A stretch of DNA of 42,781 nt, taken from Ignavibacteriae bacterium HGW-Ignavibacteriae-4. GTDB lineage: Bacteria > Bacteroidota > Ignavibacteria > Kapaibacteriales > UBA2268. The number at the start of each line of letters is the position of its first letter. Position 1 is the stretch's first letter. Below, in pieces: positions 1 through 8,395 of the stretch. The notes beneath the pieces were generated by a model. That model made no database searches. It saw nothing but the letters and a program-made list of their open reading frames with translations, and was not told the origin of the DNA. The DNA is taken from contig PGYR01000019.1 of assembly GCA_002839765.1 (NCBI GenBank), positions 1 through 42,781 of the forward strand, in the 5' to 3' direction. The translations under genes and the position numbers were made by a program.

Positions 1-134
1 CAGATTTCGAACAAAAGAAAAAGGACGATAAAGAGTTCGCTGCTAGCTCGTGGGCTATGCTCTACTACATATACACGAACTCGAATTACTACGAAAAAAC
101 TCATAATAGATACCCAGTTTTTATGGTGATGTGA
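1..134 (+). CDS. 3' end of a truncated CDS, product unknown
   Basis: An open frame runs in from the left edge (first full codon at 3) and ends at TGA 132-134, giving 43 residues. The composition looks coding: lysine/acid-rich at first (FEQKKKDDKEF), then aromatic and amphipathic (SSWAMLYYIYTNSNYYEK). No family can be named from so short a tail. The reading frame and the sharp change to repeat-type DNA right after the stop are what support it as a real gene end. Confidence 0.6.
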   Translation, partial: DFEQKKKDDKEFAASSWAMLYYIYTNSNYYEKTHNRYPVFMVM

Positions 135-141
135 GGGGGGA

Positions 142-180
142 GTAGAGACGTATTGTTTACACTGAACGGCGTCGAAGTGC
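142..180 (+). repeat. 39-bp dispersed intergenic repeat, copy 1
   Basis: This 39-bp stretch matches 42399-42437 at 36 of 39 positions in the same orientation. It begins GTAGAGACGTATTG and ends CGAAGTGC. It sits just after the stop of the edge CDS, in non-coding DNA. The gap 135-372 otherwise holds only related repeat debris and the upstream region of the next gene. Confidence 0.7.
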
Positions 181-240
181 ATAGGTCTCATGAAATCAGG
201 ACAGGTTTGCAGAATGATTAGGATTATCAGGATATACAAC

Positions 241-322
241 GTCACTCTGAACGGAATGAAATGGAGTGAAGAGTCCAGGAGAATTATTCTGAATCACGGA
301 TTATTCGAAAAACGGAATGAAT
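241..322 (+). repeat. Dispersed intergenic repeat, ACGGAATGAAATGGAGTGAAG type
   Basis: Non-coding DNA with the blocks GTCACTCTGAACGGAATG and GAGTGAAGAGTCCAGGAG. Related blocks recur at 11742-11810, 24504-24522, 42273-42331 and 42473-42514. The internal CTGAAC, GGAATGAA and CGGAATGAATG segments suggest a decayed hairpin-forming element. Copies are found only between genes. Confidence 0.55.
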
Positions 323-372
323 GTATCAATAAATAATAAATATGAGTTTTAAGTAGAACAGGATATTAATTA

Positions 373-936
373 ATGGAAGTAATATTTCACTTCATATTTG
401 AACTTATAAAAATTTCCATACTTGGGACTCTATATGGTACTTTAACTTTCGCAACAATTCTATTAATTGGAATTGTTGAACCTGAGAGTTGATATGCAAA
501 AGTTTCAGAGAAAAAATTGAAATTATGGTTTTTAAGTGGACTCATTTTTTCTGTTGGACTCTTTCTGTTTATGATGACATATTGGGGCAATCATGGACTA
601 GGAGATAATTCAAGAGTACCGGTTGGACATTTCCAATTGGTTACTCATTCAAGTTATACAACAATAGATAAAGGAGAATTAGACAACCCTGTGATTTTGA
701 ATTTCGAATACGACGATGATAATCTATATGCACAATTGCACAAAGGATTTAATCGTGATAAAATGGAATATGTAGTATGGAATTTAAGGACTGATGATTT
801 AACCTTTTATAAAACCAAAGAAGACTATTTGAAGGCAGGGAAAAAATATAATTACATAAGTCCAGAAGAATTCAAATCATTTAATACTCATTATAATACG
901 TATTGGCATGGATGGAGATTCTGGTTATTACCATGA
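373..936 (+). pseudogene. Two-TM membrane protein gene interrupted by in-frame TGA
   Basis: From ATG 373 the frame encodes 39 residues (MEVIFHFIFELIKIS...GIVEPES), then TGA at 490-492. The same frame continues without a break to TGA 934-936 (YAKVSEKKLKLWFLSGLIF... to the end). Each half carries one hydrophobic segment (about residues 13-35 and 49-68), and a hydrophilic C-terminal domain follows. Read through, the product is 187 residues. A TGG-to-TGA change would restore tryptophan at codon 40. Neighbouring genes use TGA as stop and TGG as Trp, so recoding is unlikely. The downstream part could still be made from TTG 517 as 139 residues. A recent nonsense mutation or a sequencing error explains it best. 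Family not recognised. Confidence 0.6.
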
Positions 937-949
937 AAGACCAACTTAA

Positions 950-1597
950 ATGACAACACCCAAGAAAATACTCCTAGGTATCTTATCACTACTACTTGTA
1001 CCAGTAGTATATATTGTCGCCTCTATGTTGCTGACTACTATCACGATAGACCCCAATACAAATATAAAACAACCCAAAAAGCTGATATACCTTACTACTA
1101 ATGGTGTCCATCTGGATATTGTTATTCCCAGAAATGAATTAGATAGTTCGTTGTTAAGTGGATTAAAGCATAACTCTGATGATGAGTATTTTTCATTCGG
1201 TTGGGGCGATGAGAATTTTTATCTGAACACTCCAACCTGGGGAGATTTGACTATTAGTACTGCATTCAAGGCAATGCTGTTGAATAGCTCTACGCTAATG
1301 CATGTAACTCGCTACAAGGAGAAACGAGCAACTTGGGTCAAAGTAAGAGTGAATAATATAGAGCTGAATAAATTAAATAGATATATCCAAAATACATTCC
1401 AAGTTGAAAGGGATCGAATGAAAATTATCCTCGAAAACAGAGGTTACTCTTCGAATGATGATTTTTACAAAGCCAATGGAAGCTATACTTGCTTTAATAC
1501 TTGCAATACTTGGGTGAATACCGCGTTTCAGGAAAGTGGATTAAGGTCATGTCTTTGGACACCTTTCGATTACGGAGTAATTAATAAATACAAATGA
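950..1597 (+). CDS. DUF2459 (TIGR02117-type) family protein
   Basis: 215 residues with one N-terminal membrane segment (about residues 7-30), then an extracytoplasmic domain. The motifs match the DUF2459 family: TTNGVHLDIVIP near residue 50, FGWGDENFYLNTPTWGDLT near 83-101, a MHVTRY strand and a C-terminal CFNTCNTW segment. No biochemical function is established for the family, so none is assigned. The ATG lies 13 bp after the stop of the broken membrane-protein gene, and the next gene starts 9 bp after its own stop, so the three may be co-transcribed. Confidence 0.75.
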   Translation: MTTPKKILLGILSLLLVPVVYIVASMLLTTITIDPNTNIKQPKKLIYLTTNGVHLDIVIPRNELDSSLLSGLKHNSDDEYFSFGWGDENFYLNTPTWGDLTISTAFKAMLLNSSTLMHVTRYKEKRATWVKVRVNNIELNKLNRYIQNTFQVERDRMKIILENRGYSSNDDFYKANGSYTCFNTCNTWVNTAFQESGLRSCLWTPFDYGVINKYK

Positions 1598-1606
1598 GAG
1601 AAAGAT

Positions 1607-2455
1607 ATGAAAATAGCAGTAACAGCAGCAAATGGTAAATTAGGTTCGTCTATAGTTGAGGCTCTAAAAAAAGAGATAGGAGCAGAAAACGTAATCGGAA
1701 TAGTGCGAACTCCCGAAAACGCCACCCATCTTGGAATAGAAGTTAGAAAGGGCGATTACAATAGCAGAGATGAATTCAACGAAGCTCTAAAAGGAGTTGA
1801 TAAAGTGCTGCTTATTTCTGGAATGGACGACCCACAGAAAAGAATCCAACAACATAGAAATGTATTAGAAGCTGCCAAACAGAATGGAGTTACTAAAATA
1901 GTATATACTAGCATAGTTGGCGATGAAGTAAACAATGCATTTAGTCCAGTGGTACAGAGTAACCGCCAAACCGAAAAAGACGTACAGGACTCTGGGTTAG
2001 ATTGGGCGATAGGTAGAAACGGTATATATATAGAGCCAGATTTGGAGTATATAGAAAGTTATAAAAAAGATGGTGAGATTAGAAACTGTGCAGGTGACGG
2101 TAAATGTACATACACTAGCAGAAAAGAGCTAGGGTACGCTTATGCTAAAATGCTACTAAATGATGAACTAAATGGGCAAACATATAACCTAGTTGGTGAA
2201 CCAATTACTCAACAAAAACTAGCAGACCTAATCAATAAAACTTATAATACTGACCTGAAATTTACTCCTGTTTCTTATGAAGATTATAAAAAGGAAAGAG
2301 TAGAAGAACTAGGTGATTTCATAGGTAATATAATAGCTGGTATCTACAAAGGAATCAGCGATGGTGCTAATGACGTTCATTCAGATTTCGAGAAGGTAAC
2401 TGGTAGAGCCCACTTACCAACTATTGATATTATGAATGACTTTAAGAAGGGTTGA
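1607..2455 (+). CDS. NmrA-like / SDR-type NAD(P)-binding oxidoreductase
   Basis: 282 residues. The N-terminus (MKIAVTAANGKLGSSIVEAL) is a Rossmann beta-alpha-beta with an NGKLG glycine loop in place of the usual GxxGxxG. KGDYNSRDEF, VDKVLLISG and KIVYTSIVGDE follow at the positions typical of atypical SDRs of the NmrA / NAD(P)H:quinone oxidoreductase 2 type. Family knowledge suggests reduction of quinone-like or small electrophilic substrates, or redox sensing, in the cytosol. The sequence does not decide the substrate. It is the last gene of the 373-2455 cluster. Confidence 0.8.
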   Translation: MKIAVTAANGKLGSSIVEALKKEIGAENVIGIVRTPENATHLGIEVRKGDYNSRDEFNEALKGVDKVLLISGMDDPQKRIQQHRNVLEAAKQNGVTKIVYTSIVGDEVNNAFSPVVQSNRQTEKDVQDSGLDWAIGRNGIYIEPDLEYIESYKKDGEIRNCAGDGKCTYTSRKELGYAYAKMLLNDELNGQTYNLVGEPITQQKLADLINKTYNTDLKFTPVSYEDYKKERVEELGDFIGNIIAGIYKGISDGANDVHSDFEKVTGRAHLPTIDIMNDFKKG

Positions 2456-2520
2456 GAATTTACAAAGTTGATGTTCCTCATTCTAAAGAATTTCAGTAAG
2501 TTAAAATAAAAAAGAGAACC

Positions 2521-3183
2521 ATGATTACAAAAGAATACTTCGACTTTTTCGCTGAACTAGAGCAGAACAACAACAAAGAGTGGTTCGATGCTAACCGCAA
2601 GCGATACGAGAAACATGTAAAAATAGCTTTCAAAAATTTAGTAGAACAGATAATAACAGAAGTTTCTTTTGTAGATGATTCTATAGCTTCTCTCGAGGCG
2701 AAAGATGCTATATTCCGTATCAATCGTGATATACGCTTCAGCAATGATAAGACTCCTTACAAGACTCAAATGAGTGCTATAATTGCTCCACTCGGCAAGA
2801 AAGATAAGACCACACCGGGGCTATATTTCGAGATAGACAAATCTGGAATCAACGTATATGGTGGTACATACATGCCAGACAAAGACCAATTGCTCAATAT
2901 CCGCAATAGCATAGCTGAGGATATGGATGGATTCCACGAAGCATTGGCTAACCCAGAATTCGTCTCGCACTATGGAGGGTTAGCGGAAGCTGAAAAACAT
3001 AAGCGATTACCAAAAGAGCTACAACCAGCTGCCGATGAAGAGCCGCTTATCTACAATAAGGCTTTCTATTATGTTAGCCATGAAGAAATAGATATGAGCG
3101 ATCCACGAATAGTTGATATAGTAATGATCAAATATTTAGCTGCAAAGCCTGTCTCAGATTGGCTCACTAATGGGATAGAGTGA
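2521..3183 (+). CDS. DUF2461 domain protein
   Basis: 220 residues. The start (YFDFFAELEQNNNKEWFDANRKRYE) and the central RINRDIRFSNDKTPYKTQ motif are hallmarks of the DUF2461 (TIGR02453) family, found widely in Bacteroidota. A GGTYMPDKDQLLNIRNSI segment follows near residue 115. The length fits the family. The function is not established. It stands alone, 65 bp after the NmrA-like gene, and converges on the OsmC gene. No signal peptide or membrane segment is seen, so it is probably cytosolic. Confidence 0.85.
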   Translation: MITKEYFDFFAELEQNNNKEWFDANRKRYEKHVKIAFKNLVEQIITEVSFVDDSIASLEAKDAIFRINRDIRFSNDKTPYKTQMSAIIAPLGKKDKTTPGLYFEIDKSGINVYGGTYMPDKDQLLNIRNSIAEDMDGFHEALANPEFVSHYGGLAEAEKHKRLPKELQPAADEEPLIYNKAFYYVSHEEIDMSDPRIVDIVMIKYLAAKPVSDWLTNGIE

Positions 3184-3273
3184 GTTTATAATGATTTGAA
3201 TCAAACTCCCATTTCACAATTTATTTCCGACATATTATTGAACAGAAAAGTGTTATATATGGGAGCATCATTT

Positions 3274-3720
3274 TTAGCTATGCTCAATTCTAATTTGCGT
3301 AGCATGTTCTATATTATCTGTTACGGGACATCTAGATTCTGTTTCTTTTAGCCATTTATCTATTTCTTCATCCGTTGCACCCTCAAAATCGGGCTGCACG
3401 TTGATTATAACTTTTTGGAAACCAGCTCTTTCTTCATAAGAACAACCAATAAAAGTACAAGGATTCATAGTACCATCTATAATAATTTTCATACCGTTTA
3501 GTTTTAATCCACTTTGCAATGCAACCGCATGACCTGTTATATTAATACATCCAGCTAGGGACATCAACAAAACTTGAATTGGACTTGGCCCTTTATTAGA
3601 ACCACCCATATTCGCGGGTTCATCTATTATTAGTTCAAATTCCCCTGATTTTAATTTCATTCTTGTAGGAGATTCACTTTGAGCGTGTACCGTTACGTTT
3701 ATTTCTTTTATATTTTCCAT
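3274..3720 (-). CDS. OsmC/Ohr-family thiol peroxidase
   Basis: 148 residues from ATG 3720. An in-frame start 54 bases further upstream is less likely, because AAGGAAA stands just before 3720 and the extra N-terminus is basic and non-conserved. The two family cysteines are present: C58 in SLAGCINITGHA and C131 in ESRCPVTDNI. An NKGPSPIQVLLMSLAGC helix leads to the first. In characterised members this pair reduces organic or fatty-acid hydroperoxides with help from a cellular thiol. There is no signal peptide, so it is likely cytosolic. The gene is monocistronic and convergent with the DUF2461 gene. Confidence 0.85.
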   Translation of the reverse strand: MENIKEINVTVHAQSESPTRMKLKSGEFELIIDEPANMGGSNKGPSPIQVLLMSLAGCINITGHAVALQSGLKLNGMKIIIDGTMNPCTFIGCSYEERAGFQKVIINVQPDFEGATDEEIDKWLKETESRCPVTDNIEHATQIRIEHS

Positions 3721-3883
3721 TTCTGATTTCCTTTTTTGTTTAATTGTTATAATTATTTTTATAAGTTTATACACTAATATTATAGTATTATTGCATTAAC
3801 ATATATGCAATATAACGATAAAACATACCAATAAAAACAAAAGAGTATTTAATCTTTATTATGTGTTTTGTTTAACATTTGGT

Positions 3884-4585
3884 CTAGTGATTATTTTCAT
3901 TTTGCATTTTTCTATATTCCTCTTCCGTATAAACACAAGCTATAACACCACCATTCGTATAACATTTATAAGGAATTACCTTTGTAAATTTATCCCAATT
4001 CTCTGAAGCATTTGCTAATCTAGAAGCTTCTTCAATAAAATTACTAATAATAACAGATTCTTGTGTCGTATCAGTAATTGCTGGAGTCCAATAAGTTCTA
4101 TAATTATATTCAGTTTCGTTTGCAGTTTCAATTATATAATCTGTACCATCAGCAATACTTCTAAATCTTCCTGAAAAGTGGATGTCTGGAATTCCATTTA
4201 TTTTTAGTGAGTCAATCAATTTTAGAATTTGTACTGATTTATTAGAATCTAATTCATATGATTTATAAAAGTAATTTTCTGTTCTTTCCTCTTTAATTTG
4301 GTCATACTCTTGTGTCCATGAAGTTATTAAACCTGAAACCACTTTTGTGGGTTTTACCCAAACTTCTATTATTTGACGATAAATCCAAAGCCTACAATGA
4401 TATAAATTATCTGATTTCGGAATTGAGCTTAGTGCTATTCTTTTTGAAAATTCAGTATTGAAAGAATATGAAGATTTAGGATTACCATCTTTATTAGAAG
4501 GTATATGAAGTTGTCTTTTTTGTCCCCAAAGTGATGAAGATGCTAAAAAGAGAAGTATTAGTAAAGTAGTTGTCTTTTTCATCAT
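3884..4585 (-). CDS. Exported protein of unknown function
   Basis: 233 residues with a clear signal peptide (MMKKTTTLLILLFLASSSLWGQ). The mature part is hydrophilic with no recognised motif and two cysteines near the C-terminus (YKCYTNGGVIACVY) that could form a disulfide. The start lies 4 bases after the stop of the upstream YwqK-repeat gene, so the two are almost certainly co-transcribed. A lipobox is absent, so a periplasmic or secreted location is inferred. I do not recognise the family. Confidence 0.65.
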   Translation of the reverse strand: MMKKTTTLLILLFLASSSLWGQKRQLHIPSNKDGNPKSSYSFNTEFSKRIALSSIPKSDNLYHCRLWIYRQIIEVWVKPTKVVSGLITSWTQEYDQIKEERTENYFYKSYELDSNKSVQILKLIDSLKINGIPDIHFSGRFRSIADGTDYIIETANETEYNYRTYWTPAITDTTQESVIISNFIEEASRLANASENWDKFTKVIPYKCYTNGGVIACVYTEEEYRKMQNENNH

Positions 4586-4589
4586 TAAT

Positions 4590-6332
4590 TTATTCTAGAT
4601 ATTTTTCGGAGACTAGTTTACCTTCTTTATATTGTTCTTCTTTTGCCTCATAACCTAACTCAGAGTAAAAGATTTGTTTTCCTACTTTCTTACCTTCCTT
4701 ATATTCGACTATTGATGACATAGCCCCATTTTCATAGTACCATATCCAAGAGCCAGACTTTTTACCTTTCACAAATGTTCCTTCAGTGATTATAACACCA
4801 CTATCACTGTAGTTATAATATGCGCCTTCCTCAATACCCTCATTTAGATTAAATTCATGTTGGACTTGACCATTCTCGGCATAAAATGATTTCCAAAGTC
4901 CATGTTTCAATCCATTCTTGTAAGTACCTTTCTCAAATATATTATCAGTAGTATCGTAAAAAACTAAGTAATCACCATTTCCATTGACTATCATAGGATT
5001 TCCATTTCTATAAAATGCCTCTTTTATTATATACTTATTATCTACGATTGAAGCTATTTCAAATATTTCACCATTAGAATGATATATTTTCCACTCATCG
5101 ACTCTCTCTCCCGACTTTACTTTACCAACCTGTTTTAATTGTCCATTTTCATAATATGTTTTATAAAGACCATTGCCATTTGCAATATTCCTTTTTCCCT
5201 TACTATCCTGTTGATATATAAACGACACTTCTCCCGCTTTATAGCTATAACTCTCAACTAGAGTTCCTAATGAATCATAATAAGAACTAACACCATTCAA
5301 CTCGCCATCTTCAAAGTTACCTACAAAACTAATTGTCCCATTTTCATAATATGATTTCCATTCTCCTGTTTGCAAATCCCTAGTATAATTACCTGTCGTC
5401 ATCAAATTACCAGATTCGTAATATGAGATATAAGAGCCGTGTAATCGCCCCATAACGTAAATACTTGAATCATAGATGGTGCCACTCTCATAGTAACTAA
5501 CCAAGCTACTAGTAAATAATCCATTTCTGAAATTTGATATAGTGTTCAGTTTACCATTTTCATAATTTTGAATCCAAATACCTTCTTCTTTCCCATTTTT
5601 ATATTCACCATAATATCTTAAACTACCATCTATATTAAAATATTCCCATTTTCCAGTTTCTAATCCATTCTCTATTTTACCAGTATATTCAATATTACCA
5701 TTTAGGTCATAATGAACTATTTCACCATTGACACTGCTAGAGATATAGTAGGCCAATATCGCTAAAACAAAAAATGTAATCCCAACGGATGGCAGTCGCA
5801 TTCGATCATGTAGAGGAGATAGGTCTAAAGACTCTTTGTAGTTCTCAGGTATAGGTCTGAATGACATTCTATACCCTACGTAAATAGCAAAAGCATAGAA
5901 AAATACATCCATTCCTGAAAATGATTCTATAATTATAGTATTGACCAAACTCCAATCAAGGTATGTGAATACTTCTAAATATGTCATCCCATTCTCATTG
6001 ACCAAAAAACCAATTTGGCTAAAAAAATTTCCTAAAAAACAACCTAAGAAAGCTAAACTAGCACCGAGTACCCCATACCTAGTTTCAAACCCAGCACCAA
6101 AGAATTTCACCCCATGTCCTACAATCATCCCTACCCCTATGGCCATATATCCAATCTGCATTTCAGCAGCAACTGTAATAGCAGCCCAGATAATCGCACA
6201 CAATAAAGATAGGAATAATCCGCCTATCACTGCATAAGGGAAGTTTTGATGACTATTCAATCTATTTTGATAATCAAGTGATAAGCTTTCGAACTCTATT
6301 TTTTTTGTAGCTTCTTCTTTTTTATTAAACAT
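4590..6332 (-). CDS. Membrane protein with YwqK/MORN-type repeats
   Basis: 580 residues. The N-terminal 185 residues hold about four membrane segments, including a glycine-rich block (GYMAIGVGMIVGHGVKFFGAG). Another hydrophobic segment follows at about 183-203. From about 205 to the end runs an array of 20-24-residue repeats with the pattern YYENG, then a short strand, then NGxxxGxWxxY. These are typical of the YwqK family (MORN_2). Such repeats form beta-hairpin stacks. The antitoxin label often given to the family is an annotation convention and is not supported here, as no toxin neighbour is recognised. The gene leads a two-gene operon with the exported protein downstream. Confidence 0.75.
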   Translation of the reverse strand: MFNKKEEATKKIEFESLSLDYQNRLNSHQNFPYAVIGGLFLSLLCAIIWAAITVAAEMQIGYMAIGVGMIVGHGVKFFGAGFETRYGVLGASLAFLGCFLGNFFSQIGFLVNENGMTYLEVFTYLDWSLVNTIIIESFSGMDVFFYAFAIYVGYRMSFRPIPENYKESLDLSPLHDRMRLPSVGITFFVLAILAYYISSSVNGEIVHYDLNGNIEYTGKIENGLETGKWEYFNIDGSLRYYGEYKNGKEEGIWIQNYENGKLNTISNFRNGLFTSSLVSYYESGTIYDSSIYVMGRLHGSYISYYESGNLMTTGNYTRDLQTGEWKSYYENGTISFVGNFEDGELNGVSSYYDSLGTLVESYSYKAGEVSFIYQQDSKGKRNIANGNGLYKTYYENGQLKQVGKVKSGERVDEWKIYHSNGEIFEIASIVDNKYIIKEAFYRNGNPMIVNGNGDYLVFYDTTDNIFEKGTYKNGLKHGLWKSFYAENGQVQHEFNLNEGIEEGAYYNYSDSGVIITEGTFVKGKKSGSWIWYYENGAMSSIVEYKEGKKVGKQIFYSELGYEAKEEQYKEGKLVSEKYLE

Positions 6333-6337
6333 ATTGT

Positions 6338-6343
6338 CCTCCT
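6338..6343 (-). promoter_or_regulatory. Strong Shine-Dalgarno AGGAGG for the YwqK-repeat gene
   Basis: On the minus strand a perfect AGGAGG lies 5 bases upstream of ATG 6332 and fixes that start. Most genes in this window lack such a site, as is usual for Bacteroidota, so it is unusual here. Confidence 0.7.
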
Positions 6344-6449
6344 AAAGATTGATATTTAATCCAATTAAAATTCTATTGAAACTTTCTATTTACCTTTAAA
6401 TTACTCCTTTTTTATTAATTTTGCAACTCACTTTCAATTAGCATAAAAT

Positions 6450-7112
6450 TTGATTATCCCTGACAACATAATATACTCCAATAGGCAGACTTTTAGTTTA
6501 GAAATAGACGAATGGGGTAAGCTGACTATACGTGCTCCCAAGAAGGCCACAGAAAAGGAAATCCAACAAGTAATTGTTGAAAAACAACGATGGATAATTA
6601 CAAAGCAACAAACAGCAAAGGTTAAAAAGCCGAAAGACTATAGCTTTGATGGAACTGAAGATTTTTACTTTCTTGGAAAGAAATATCAAGTGCTTTTTCA
6701 TTCGGAGAGAGGTAAAGTTACTTTCGATGGAGAAAAATTCTTGATAAACGAAAAGTATCGAGAAAAGCTAAAAGATGTTATGACTGAGTGGTATAAGGAT
6801 AAAGCATTAAAACTTGCAACTTTTCTAACCGATAAATATACCGACAAACTAGGTATAAAACATAGAAATGTAAAAATTACATCTGCTAAAACCCGATGGG
6901 GCTCTTGTAGTAGCAAAAAGAATATAAACATCAACTGGCGGTTAGTACTTGCTCCATTGCAGGTTTTAGAATATGTAGTAGCTCACGAAGTAGCCCACCT
7001 AAAGTTCATGGATCATTCTACTAATTTTTGGCGAACTGTAGAGGAATTGCAACCAAGTTACAAGACTTACAAGAAATGGCTAAAAGATAATCATAATTTG
7101 CTAAGATTCTAA
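6450..7112 (+). CDS. YgjP-like (DUF45) zinc metallopeptidase
   Basis: 220 residues. The zinc motif is HEVAH at 179-183 with a third histidine in MDHS (H189). The preceding block, RWGSCSSKKNININWRL at 150-166, is characteristic of the YgjP/DUF45 group related to SprT and WLM proteases. TTG 6450 is the first possible start after an in-frame TAA at 6444-6446, so the gene has a TTG start unless it begins well inside. No signal peptide is present, so it is probably cytosolic. The substrate is unknown. It stands alone between two divergent or convergent neighbours. Confidence 0.8.
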   Translation: MIIPDNIIYSNRQTFSLEIDEWGKLTIRAPKKATEKEIQQVIVEKQRWIITKQQTAKVKKPKDYSFDGTEDFYFLGKKYQVLFHSERGKVTFDGEKFLINEKYREKLKDVMTEWYKDKALKLATFLTDKYTDKLGIKHRNVKITSAKTRWGSCSSKKNININWRLVLAPLQVLEYVVAHEVAHLKFMDHSTNFWRTVEELQPSYKTYKKWLKDNHNLLRF

Positions 7113-7121
7113 ATTGAATTT

Positions 7122-8201
7122 TTAGTCTATCTTAACAAACCTTCCAAATAAATTATCCTCGGTCCTGATAGTGTAAGTACCACTAGTAAGTTTAGAAATA
7201 TCTATTTCTTCATTAGGATTTACTCGTCTTGTTAATACTAGTGCGCCACTACTATTATATATTTCAATAGCTGCAGAGCCCGTTAAGCTTGGTATTGATA
7301 CAAAATCAGAGGAAGGGTTTGGTGAAATTGTGGCTTGTAAAAACTCTGGAATATCAATAGAAGTAACAACGTTTCTTACAACCATTATTTTTTGTTCTGC
7401 TTTCAAAGTAAAGTATAAATCACCTTTGTAAAACTCAGAATCAACAGCATTATAATCGAACTGTGTTACATATTCTATTTCAGGGGTAGTGTCTTCTAAA
7501 TTAAATCTGAAAACTTTATTTTCATTACGTTGAGTAATATAGACGTAATTTCCTTCAGCTTTCATTGATGTAGAAGGAGGAAGGTCAGAAAATACCTCAG
7601 TGGAAACCCTATCAGCTGTCAAGACAGATAATTTGGAAATTTTTGTCCCATTATCATGCATAACCCATAAATAGTCTCTATGGAAGAGAACACTAGTAGG
7701 GTTTTCAAAATGAGAGTAGATTAGTCTTTGTGTTGTGGTTCCAAAATCTTGCAAGCTAAATTTAGTAATATTATTTGAATATTCTTCAGTGTAGTATACT
7801 TCTCCATCCCCATTATAGCAAAGACTAGTTATTCTCTCTTTGCCTCCGAACGCTATGAGTTTAAACTTTTCATTGGATAAATCTATTTTTACTAATCGAC
7901 TGTAATAACCGGGGTCATCTTTTTGATTAAAATCAATCTGAGTTAGCAAAAATTCTTCGGAACGAAACAGGGATGCGGTCTCCCAAATATTTTTAGAAAT
8001 AATCACACTGTCCTCTTCCGGACTATTTAGATTATAACGAATTATACCTCCTGATCTGGGGCCAGTATATGAGATATAAATATTGTCATCTGATACATTC
8101 AACCATGTTGGATAACCTTCAATCAATTTATAGACGATAGGCTCGTTGCCATAAGCTATATCAAGGGAAAACATTAATAATATTAATACTACTAATTTCA
8201 T
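7122..8201 (-). CDS. Secreted protein with type IX secretion C-terminal sorting domain
   Basis: 359 residues. A signal peptide (MKLVVLILLMFSLDIAYG) leads. A body of repeated short beta blades follows (for example GEVYYTEEYSNNITKFSL and NYVYITQRNENKVFRFNL), resembling a beta-propeller of the SMP-30/NHL kind. The last 75 residues form a type A sorting domain: ISPNPSSDFVSIP, AIEIYNSSGALVLTR, ISKLTSGTYTIRTED and a final GRFVKID. This domain directs export through the type IX system and surface attachment or release. The gene is monocistronic. The ligand or enzymatic role is unknown. Confidence 0.85.
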   Translation of the reverse strand: MKLVVLILLMFSLDIAYGNEPIVYKLIEGYPTWLNVSDDNIYISYTGPRSGGIIRYNLNSPEEDSVIISKNIWETASLFRSEEFLLTQIDFNQKDDPGYYSRLVKIDLSNEKFKLIAFGGKERITSLCYNGDGEVYYTEEYSNNITKFSLQDFGTTTQRLIYSHFENPTSVLFHRDYLWVMHDNGTKISKLSVLTADRVSTEVFSDLPPSTSMKAEGNYVYITQRNENKVFRFNLEDTTPEIEYVTQFDYNAVDSEFYKGDLYFTLKAEQKIMVVRNVVTSIDIPEFLQATISPNPSSDFVSIPSLTGSAAIEIYNSSGALVLTRRVNPNEEIDISKLTSGTYTIRTEDNLFGRFVKID

Positions 8202-8395
8202 GCTATAATGCTCCCATCAAAGTTGTTTATCATTGTTACTACTAATAACAACTAATCCCTAAAAATGTTACAGCAAGTGCAGATAAAGTGTGCTATGAAA
8301 ACGTGAGGACAAAGAAAATTCGTTTATATCCGAAATATCATTAATTTGCGGTTATCCAAATGTAATATTATCATAATAAACTAATAGCTACAATT

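Noticed and set aside
490-492. UGA recoded as tryptophan
   Set aside because: Many genes in the window end in TGA and use TGG for Trp, so a changed code does not fit.
2493-2744. Minus-strand ORF across the start of the DUF2461 gene
   Set aside because: It overlaps a well-conserved gene on the other strand and has a composition typical of antisense frames.
4590-6332. Reading the YwqK-repeat gene as the antitoxin of a toxin-antitoxin pair
   Set aside because: The downstream exported protein has a signal peptide and no toxin features; the family name alone is not evidence.
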